A stretch of DNA of 64,000 bases from Gorsachius magnificus. Taxonomy: Eukaryota > Chordata > Aves > Pelecaniformes > Ardeidae. The notes under the pieces were generated by a model. The model made no database searches and was not told where the DNA came from. It saw nothing but the letters and a program-made list of their open reading frames with translations. Both the position numbers and the translations under genes were made by a program. Of this stretch, positions 1 through 64,000 are shown piece by piece. Where the stretch lies: NCBI GenBank assembly GCA_034008185.1, contig CM067086.1, positions 11,098,507 to 11,162,506 on the forward strand, written 5' to 3'. Numbering within the stretch: position 1 is the stretch's first letter; each line of letters starts with the position of its first letter.

Positions 1-3000
1 CAGGATAATACTCCTAATTTAAGAAAAAAATATTTTGTACCTTATTAGCATTTAGTTTTTTAATCCAGCAGTGAATAATTCAGATGTTGGCCAATATTAA
101 GGTTTGTTTCCTACATACATGTCCCCCTTTGTAACTACTATCCAGTTCTCAAAAAAGGACTACAGTTTTCTCTCTCCCATTCTCTTTGTTTGATAATGAT
201 CACTTCTATTTTTGCAAGAAATCACGCATAATGTTTTAATGTCATCTTTTTCAAGGGCTGTATGGCTTTTTCTTCTTACAGTGTCCTAGTGCACAGTGTC
301 ACTGTGCTTGTGTCTTTAAAAGGCATTTACTTAATGCAGCAAAAGCTCAGGTTTGCTTTAATCACGTATTAGCAGTCTACCAAAAATTAAGTGGTTATGT
401 TACCTACCAAGTTCCCTTAAGAGGAGCAAAGGTAACAGTTCTAAGTAGTGTTATTTTCCTCAAGCATTTATTAGCACTGATGAGTGATATTTGGTCCCAC
501 TTTTACTAGCATTCTCATGTCTGTGTTTTGCTTCCTCCCTATGCACATAAAATGGAATAGACGTGTTTGCTGTGTGGTTTCTGGCTGAAAAACATCAAAT
601 GAGATTTTGTTTTAGGTGTGCTGTTTGTGTTTCAAACTGCTAGGAATTATCTCATTGTTACAGGAAATAATATTCATTTCATAATATCTAAAAAATAATA
701 TTAACAATAATTACCCTAGTAATAGGACACAGCATTGTGTTAGCAATTTTTGGTCAGCCCACTGGTCCATTTTTCCTTCCGTGCTGTCTCTGACAGTAGC
801 TCATGCTCAGCTAACTGAAGAAAGCACAAGAAAATTTGTAACTCAATTGTTTTTGTTCAAGCAACAAACATTAAGCAAAGGCATCCATATTCTACTACAT
901 GGATAAAAATCTGTATTATTAATTATTCCACATTTGAGAATATCCATATAACAGATAAGTAAATTACATCATGGAAAGAATGGCCCAAATTTGGAAATTA
1001 GAGACTTGACAGTGTATCCTTTGTACCCATCTCCATCAGCTGATAATCATTTGGCTAAGTCTGTGTTTGATAAACAAAGCTGTGATGTTCTACTGGAAAT
1101 ACACTTATAGTAATATTAGCACTGGTATTTTCAATGACCAGAGTTCAGCATACTTGATGTTGGCTTCATGTTAACCTCTTTCCTCAGTGCTGTTAAATCT
1201 AATTCCAAAGAGCGATAATAGCATGTCAAATGCTGAGAGTGTTTGAAATCCAGGCTCAGATCCAGTTTTACGAACTGGCTCCTTATCCCTTAGGGCAGAC
1301 CAAACTCAATCAACCAAACCTGTTCCCCTACACCCCAAAATTCCAAAATATAGATGTACAACTTGAATTTTGAAACACTGTTTTCGGAGCATTTTGAAAA
1401 ACAAAGACTCTTTCTCTTTTGGCTTTAATTATATCACAGCACATGCAAGTATTCTAGGCACCTCTAGGGAACAAGTTAACACTGATCATCTCTGCTTCTC
1501 AAAAATTTCTCATCTAAATTTAGACATGATCAGACAAGTAAAGGTCAAAACCACAAAACAGGGAGCGAGACAAATATAAAGGGAGATTTTGGTGAGCAGA
1601 AAACACAACTGCTCAGAGGAAAGCAAAGGAGATCGGAAGTCTTCCTTCGCTATTGGAGATGCAGGTGTATGGGATCCCGTTGCATGGATCACGCCTCCTG
1701 CCATTCCTCCCGTTTGCAGTATGAGCTTTCCTACACTCCGCTCTGTCACAGACACCTGCCTTCTTCCTGTCTAATTCTTTGATCATCTGTCCAACAGATG
1801 AATATGCACTAAGCTGCTTGCAGGTGCCATCTCTGCTTTACACTGACATCAACTCATTGCTGTGTTAGGCACTACCTACCAGCCAGGGCTTGCTTTTCCC
1901 CTGCAACTCTCTACTTTTTGACATCCATAGCCTTTATAATCTCTGTTCATCCTGGCTTGGTGAGAATATATACAAAACGTCATCTAAAATCCTAACTTCT
2001 AATATACACCAATGGAAGCAGTAATACAGTTACTTGTAAATTCAAGTGTCACTGAAGGCTCCGCTACACTTTACGTAATTCAGACTGGCAATGAGAATTA
2101 ATAGAAATCAATGGGCTGGAATCCCAAGACAAACTGAAGGATCTCTGTCTGCTTTGGTTGCACACACTCATTTTTCAAATGAAGTTATTAAGTTGTCTTG
2201 AGATACCATCAGCAAATAAGGAAAGCTGTCCTTAGCTCAAGTATTATATGAATTTAATTTAAAACAATTTAAATAAGCATAACGAAATGGTGAAAGCATA
2301 ATGAAATGATAGACAGGTCTCAGAAAAGTGGAAAAGTTGCGCAGAACTGTGTTTTCCGGAAATATTTGAGTATCATAAGGTGACATGCATGCAGTGTCCT
2401 AGGACAAGAGAGAAATATTTTTAAACTGAGACCTTCCTGACAACGCTAAAAGATTTTGTGGTAGTCCATAGCAAGTTGCTAGGGTATACATGACCTTATT
2501 GACAGCAGTATTTAGTTTTGATAGCAAAAATGGAAAATCTGCTCACATGACAAAAATCTGTGTGCAGTATTCTTTGAACTAAAGCACATTCAGTATCACA
2601 GGAAACAGCTACATGTTTGGGTTTTATTCCTAGGGTGCGAAACCTGTCACATATGCCACTGTGGAGTCAGCTGTGTGGTTTTAACAACTGAAATAATAAT
2701 TTGATAAAAATGAGTTTATCTTAAAAAATATTTTCTCTACGGAAATTTGTGCCACTAAAGGGACAAAGTGTCAGACGACTATTTCTGCAGGAAGAAGAGG
2801 ATACAAAGCTTAGATATTTTAGGGTTAAAACCAGATGTTCTGATGCTGTAGCAACAGTATGATTCTTTCTGAGATGGTAATGAGACCTATAGCCTGTCCT
2901 AGCACTGCTAACGTACATAATACACACAGTGGTCAGTGACACGATTCTACATACCATAGCTAACTCCTCAATTTCTTCCTGGCTCTGGTTCATTATCACT

Positions 3001-6000
3001 TGACGGGATATTTTCCAGGTTTTCAAGCATTGCTATGTACTCATGCCAGAAAAGGAGACTTACTGCAAGCTTTCCTTTGAGCCAGGAGCCTGAAGTGGAA
3101 GAAGCCAAGTTAATTTCTACTTGAATTCTGAATTTTTTTTGGTCAGAAAACAGTTCTAAAGATGAATAAAACTAGTTGTTTTGAGTAAAGTAAGGAAAGC
3201 AAAAGAGATTTTTGAATTTAATTTCATTTCACTTTAAAGCAAATACATGAATTATTGACACTCTAATTCAGGAGGTGCTAGGAACAAGCAGGATATTTTA
3301 AAGCAAAGTTCCTTGAAAATTGAAAAAGAATATAATAAAGAGAAATATCTTACAGGCATCTCTGAGAAACAGCTGTCCAACTTCATCAAAATTCAATGGT
3401 AATTGCATCACTAACTCTCCAATGTTTTTTTTCAAAATTCCAGTCCTAAATCATTTGCCTGCACGAAACACTACAAAGACGCTTTATACTAAACAATGTA
3501 AGTATTTTTGATTTAAAAATGTTAGTGTAAGCATTTGCTTCAACTATTCCATTAAAATGTTTGCCAGTGATGATCTGAGCATAGCAGAAATAAAAGTTTT
3601 AACTACTGTGGTAGTACAAAACCAATGCAATATATGCCAAACCTGAGTATGTAAGTATTTAAACGTGAGACTGATTTTACCTGTACTATAGCTTACTATA
3701 GTGAGCTTAATTCATAATTATACACAATTTTATGAAATCATTCTTTTGAACTTACTGGAGATCTCAACATGAATAGAGTTTTGAAGTCCCTGGCACTACT
3801 GATGAAGATAGCCCATAGCCAGTGTAACCCAGCAAAACCATCAGTGCTGCCAGTGTGATGCTCGTTTCCTGAGCTACCAGATAATTTCTCCTTATTGAGA
3901 AAGCATTTGTACAGAACACTCTTCCTGGGTGTTAAATTCCAAGCAGCCTCATCTGTCCATCATTAAACAGTGGTATAAATTTTTGATAAGTAATGGAGAC
4001 TTTTAACACAAAGGGACACTACAAGTTTTGGAGGTCCTGTTTGCTGACAGGCTGAGAGTTTGAAATATGAGAATCCTTACTGAGTTGAACAGTGAGAGAA
4101 ATTCATTAAACAACAATGTAAACATTGATATTTTGTCAATACACATTGATAAATAGGTCATCAATAAATAAATCTTAAAAGAAACCAAGACTATGCTGCC
4201 GGTTCTTCTAGGTGAGTACAAGGGGGCAGGAAGAAGTACCATTCAATACCTGAAACAACTGCTACCTTCATATCCCCTTCCAGGATAACAGTGTGGTCCT
4301 TTTAGCCTAACTATTTCCATCTTCTATTATTGCCTATTTTACAGATAAAAGTACAGGCTCTCTATGAATCTCCTAGAAGACACATAAACAAAACATCTTT
4401 AGCAAAAAGTAGGCAATGGACAACAGTAAACTTGCCACAATCAAGCAACATTTCCTATTCATCAATGTTCTAATTCTGTCATGTAAGCAAAATTTGAAGG
4501 AAGAATCTTGAACTATATGGTGCAACCTAAAACTGGACAAAATGTAATCTCCCATTGGATGTTGACAACAAGTATTATTTTAGAGAAGCAGAGATCAATC
4601 AGATTAGACCACTGTGAGAAAGGTAAGACAGACAGTTTTTTAGCTAGGTATGGCTAGCAATCTGGAATTATAATTCAGCTGCCACTAGCACATCTCCTGG
4701 TTTGTAGGGTCTGCACAGAGATCAAGTTATAAACAAATAAATTATGTTTGGGGAGTCTGCCTTTAAAACACAGCTTTTACCTTTTGTTCCAAGATTGGGT
4801 TTTGAGAGCTTTCTGGGAGTAACATGTAGAGTCCACATATGAAATGAAGTATCTCAGTTTAAGAAAGACTGTCTTCTCAGGAGTGACTCAGGTGAGCATT
4901 ACGACAATCTCAACTCATTAAAAGCTGTGTTTATTTCACAGTTGCTTGCTAAACCAGACATTGGTGTTCAGTCCCTTCAGCTCTCAACAGGCAGTCTTGT
5001 GATGAAGGAGAAACTTCCATAACTGTCAGTGGTAAGAAGGGAAATCAGTATCTGGGTTTTAATTACCGAAGTGTGATTGTGGATAAAGATGGTAGCCATA
5101 GTTGATTACACTTAATTGATTTGCTCTTACCATCTTAAAGAGTACTGAATTATAGATAAAGAACTGAAGAGTCCCTCTGGGTGAAAAGTCATATCAGCTT
5201 AGACTGGAAAGGTCTACAGCAGAAAAATAAAAAAAGGTAAAATTAGTCTTTGGAGATTTTGTATTATGCAAAAAGAAACAAAAACAATTGTTATCAACAG
5301 TATTTGTATTAGTAATCCATTCCTTTGAGAGGCTAGCTGGAATAGTAAGTAAAGAGCGGAAACAATAGCGACCTTGGAGCATCCTTGTTTGGCAGTCAAT
5401 TAAGAAAAAGTTGCATGTGAAAAAACTCAAAGATGCAAATTTCCTTAATGAGAATGTGGATGCTAATACTATCCTTGGCTTGCACAGTAGCCAAAATTTG
5501 GGAAGAAACTGATCGAATACAGACAAACCCCCAGAAAGTAGGTGCAACAGTCATACTCAGCATGAACTTTAGCATAACTGGGGAACTAGTAGATTGATTT
5601 CAGTTTTCTGACTCCCCAAAGCAACCACGGGATAATCATGAACAGACAAAATAGTTGGATGATCACAAATATGAAAAATGAGAAGTGTGGTGCAGCCACT
5701 TAGACATACTCCAAGAATATTACAGGATGAAAAGGCAAAATGACAGTATTTGGACAAGATCACCACATTTTTGTTATGCCTGCAATTCAAACAATATCAG
5801 ATACAAATAATGTGTGTGGGATGTGATACAAAATTTTGAACATTTGGTCCTGGGTCTGTTAGCTGTTTGTGTATTATTACATAACCAGTGACCCACACAT
5901 GTGGCATGCTAAGTATTTTATTATTTAGTGTACCAGTTCTAAAGTTCCATCAAAAGTAAGGACTTTTCTAGAAAATACTTGTATGTTAGATAGGAAAGAG

Positions 6001-7289
6001 AAATTACTAATATAATACACGAGTAACAACTCTTCAAAACTTAAATTCAGTTCATCCCGTCACCTATTATGCAGGCATTTTGTTACTCACCACAGAGAAG
6101 GGCAAGCAATCTTCTTCCCTCATGTAAAGTCCCTGATAAGACTCTTTTCTACAGTAAGAATGTTATGTTACACAGTATGGGAATAGTGATACAACACACC
6201 AGAGGGAGCACATGTTTATTTCATCCTCAACTCCTGGATGGGTTCCTTTTTTCTGGAAAATTTTCGTAGAATATGAAGATGGATCTCTCTGTACACAGAA
6301 TTTTTCCCAAGTAATTTCTTTGTTCCTAATTCTCTACTGCTGCTGCCACAACTCAAACACACTGACAAACCCTGTAGTTTATGCTACACTAACTTCTCCA
6401 CATTTTCTCTAAGTCTCTGTTTGAATCTTCATTTTGTATAGAAGAGACCCTCAGGGACACTCCAAACTTTGTGTCTTCACACCAAGAGCCTATGCTTACC
6501 ATTCCTTTGGATATTCCTTACATAAACACCACAAATATCGTATATCTCATTTCAGCTTTTATTTGGGTATTTTTAAGTTAAGTTGCTCAAGTCCATTTTC
6601 CATCAATACAGACACTAAAAAGTTGAGATCAACATTTAAGGCAACATTAGCATCCATGCCAAGCTCAATATGCAAACCTTACCATCTAAGCACCACAGCA
6701 TCCAAGAATTGTCACAGGTCCCCCACCTCCGTCACACATTCCCTTTCCATTTTAATTCTGCTATCCCACACTACACTCAGTAACTCAATTTAGATGCAAC
6801 ATTTTCAAGTAAGACCTTGTAATTTTTTGTATTTTATTTCTTATGAACTAGATATTTTTTGCATAAGGTGATATAAATGAGTGAGATACGTTTCAGGGTG
6901 AAAGTATGCCATTGATTTATGTTGTAATACCATATCCAAAAATCCTATTTTTCTTAAAAAATATACTTAACATCATTATTCAACAACTTAGTATAAACAT
7001 ATGTATTTAGCCTTTTAGCAAAGGCAATACATTGAGACTTGTTAGAATGATAATTTTGCTTTAAATTCTGATTTCTTTAGTCTTTAGTGTTACTGTTGAC
7101 AAGTGTTTGAGTTAAGGATGCTCAGGTGCAACTTTTATGTAAGAATATTTACAAGTATACAAAAGACCACATAGTTTTTAATACACCACTATTCTTAATA
7201 CAGAGTAAATAAGGATTTGTCTTGTGCCTGTGGAAATATTTCAACATGTGGGTCTTGCTTTTTTCTCTTTTACAGTAAAAGGAAAGGTT
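1..7289. other. AT-rich intergenic sequence 3' of SBF2, no gene recognised
   Basis: Only short scattered open frames (longest about 119 codons, at 6434-6793) without family resemblance, splice structure or codon bias. In amniotes the convergent neighbour of SBF2 is SWAP70; none of its coding sequence is visible, though an untranslated tail cannot be excluded. No CR1 copy was seen. Confidence 0.6.
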
Positions 7290-7311
7290 TTACTTTTCCT
7301 TAAGAAGTGTA

Positions 7312-7317
7312 TTTATT
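7312..7317 (-). promoter_or_regulatory. SBF2: Candidate distal polyadenylation signal (AATAAA) for SBF2
   Basis: TTTATT on the plus strand is AATAAA on the minus strand. Chosen because of the plausible UTR length. No transcript evidence is available, and AATAAA hexamers are frequent in AT-rich DNA. Confidence 0.35.
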
Positions 7318-9006
7318 ACAAGATGGTTAGCATACATTATATCACATAACATACAAGAGTTAAAATTAACTAGTTACAAAATAAGTAGTGGTATGTATAT
7401 TTTCATATAACCTAAGAACAGGATCAGTATTTTACAAAGTACATATAAAAGTACTTCATATACAAAGAAAAATACAAATGTGCAAACACCATTGTCACAG
7501 GTGGAAATTTGTCAATTGAAAAATGCTAGAAAAATCCTTCATAGTTTTGTTTTGAAATTGCAAAAGCATTAAAAACAGCTGCATTTCCTATTGTGTGTGG
7601 TGAGAAATGTATGTTCCTTTCTGACAAAATACATTAGTAATAAAAAAACCCACAAACAATTTAATAACTGAAAAATCTTATAAGTATAGTCAGTTTGGTT
7701 AGGCTGACATTAAATTACAAGCAGAACGCCTGGAAGAATGAGAAAATAATGACTCATATATACAAACCTTTTGTAATATTAGTGTGCTATTTAACATATT
7801 AACATTTCAAAATAAAAACAATGGCTTAATAACCTACATATTCTATTCAATGTCAGCAATATTTGTAGACTGTAAAATTTCTACTGATTTGGGGCTATTA
7901 AAAATGTTGTGCCAGGATATTAAGCTGAACAAACACAATTTTATCAAATGTAAAAATCTATAAACAGTCTTCCAATTCATGTGCAAAAAATGTTTAAAAA
8001 GTATCAAATCACGACACATCAAACCTGATTATGTACATATTTAATATCTGTAAATGTTGTTAACTAGCTAGTATTGTTCTGCTATAAATAACTTACCTCT
8101 GTCCTGTGAAATGTCTGCATTTTAAAGATTTCAGTGCAAGTGCTTGCTTCATTGTTTAGTGCATTATCATGTTTGTTATTTTTTATTTTACAGTGAGCAG
8201 AACAGCATATAAATTAACATATACAACTCACACATAAGAGATCTTTCATCTACTGAATTCCTAGTTTGTTGTTTTCTGTTCCTCTTGGATAGTGTCGGCC
8301 AGTTTTCATTCATTTATCACATTGCAATTGCAAAAGAATCTAAAAGTGCTATGATCTTCAGATAATCCCTAGAATTTTAAATTCCATAATAACATTGCAG
8401 AAGCACTCAGTAGAGCACAAGATTAGAGAACAACCTGCACACTGAGAAGACACTTGAAAGTCTAGTATGGGGCAATTTCACTTTTTGGTCTTTAAAAATA
8501 TCAACTGTCTATAAACATTGGCAACCTGATATATATGTCACTGGACTCACAAGCTTCATTTATTTATTTACTTTTAGGAATTGTAGACATGTTCCCTCTT
8601 ATTCATGACTGGCTTGGAAATAAGAACATTCTGTTTAAAAATATAAATAAAGTGAAAATACACTCCCCGTTGGAGGGAAGATTTCTACAATTTCCTTTGG
8701 ACAGGTTTCCTAACAGAATAGTTCTGAAATGAGAAAACCAGGATTAGATGATAGTGCAAATAGAGCCCACTTTTATAGCTAGGAATTGTACTGAAGAAAG
8801 TGGAAATTCAGGATAAATGGATTATTATTTTACAAAGTCCTCCCTGCAGGAAAAAAAAAAGCAGTTACAGTGGTTATAATTATTAAACAGAAAAGGAACT
8901 TTAGCATATCATGAACTTTTATGGCTGAAATGTAAGGAAGGCTGGTTGTCTGTCAGTAGCATTTCAGAATTTAGCTTCTTACAGGAAGAGGTGCTTTAAA
9001 CGTGTC

Positions 9007-9012
9007 TTTATT
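9007..9012 (-). promoter_or_regulatory. SBF2: Proximal AATAAA only about 20 nt after the SBF2 stop codon
   Basis: The minus strand reads CCTAATAAAGACACG. It is a perfect hexamer, but so close to the stop that use would give an extremely short 3' UTR. May be non-functional. Confidence 0.25.
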
Positions 9013-9030
9013 AGGGAACGCTTTTCCTTT

Positions 9031-63844
<54,814 letters not shown>

Positions 63845-64000
63845 CTGGAAAGCAGTATTACCATAAATGAAGTCTCACATAGTACGAAAGAGAAATTCGC
63901 AATCTAATTAAAACTCTGATATTCTGAAATTCTCAATTTTAACATCAAGGGAATAATTCTTTGAAATTCAACAGCAATTACAGTCTAGAAAAGAAATCTA

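Larger units (their letters stand above)
7290..9030 (-). other. SBF2: Probable SBF2 3' untranslated region
   Basis: AT-rich sequence directly after the stop codon. Minus-strand AATAAA hexamers occur at 9007-9012, 8559-8564 and 8563-8568 (overlapping), 8182-8187 and 7312-7317. A 3' UTR ending near 7290 would be about 1.7 kb, similar to what I recall for mammalian SBF2, so I favour the 7312 signal as distal end. The extent is inference; the proximal hexamer could also be used. Confidence 0.45.

Noticed and set aside
6434..6793. 119-codon plus-strand open frame in the intergenic part
   Set aside because: Low-complexity Ser/Thr/His composition with no similarity and no exon signals; not SWAP70-like.

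Overview
The window looks like nuclear DNA from a bird. Three things point there: interspersed CR1 LINE copies with the avian 3' tail (read here in antisense as TCATAGAATCATAGAAT), introns with GT...AG (and one GC...AG) borders, and an AT-rich background. The species cannot be assigned from sequence alone. I see no prokaryotic, plasmid or viral content.

The window carries one recognisable gene, on the minus strand: the 3' half of SBF2 (MTMR13, SET-binding factor 2), a catalytically dead myotubularin-family protein. I placed 20 coding exons by splice sites, reading phase and family similarity, about 3,000 coding nt or roughly the last 1,000 residues of a protein of about 1,850. They run from 63844 down to the stop codon at 9031-9033. 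The 5' half (DENN region) lies beyond the right edge. In order the exons encode the GRAM domain (63.8-59.4 kb), a basic linker (58.4 kb), the pseudophosphatase domain (54.4-20.2 kb), a coiled-coil segment (14.1 kb), a Ser-rich linker (12.5 kb) and the C-terminal PH domain (12.0-9.03 kb). Every junction joins in phase. Eighteen exons read cleanly and two do not: exons at 54214-54408 and 22280-22402 carry net deletions that break the frame.

Left of the gene, about 7.29-9.03 kb is probably the SBF2 3' UTR, and 1-7.29 kb is AT-rich sequence with no gene I can recognise. In human and other amniotes the convergent neighbour is SWAP70, but none of its coding sequence is visible. The introns hold a 1 kb 5'-truncated CR1 with readable reverse-transcriptase sequence (22.6 kb), a nearly identical short copy (31.0 kb), a more diverged copy (17.1 kb), an old plus-strand copy (56.1 kb), several small CR1 relics, an (AT)n microsatellite (47.45 kb) and homopolymer tracts.

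I did not find a new biological system. The points most worth checking are the two frame-broken exons, the GC-AG intron, the exon-like open stretch in the 39.98-47.86 kb intron, and a possible ancient repeat near 48.47 kb.
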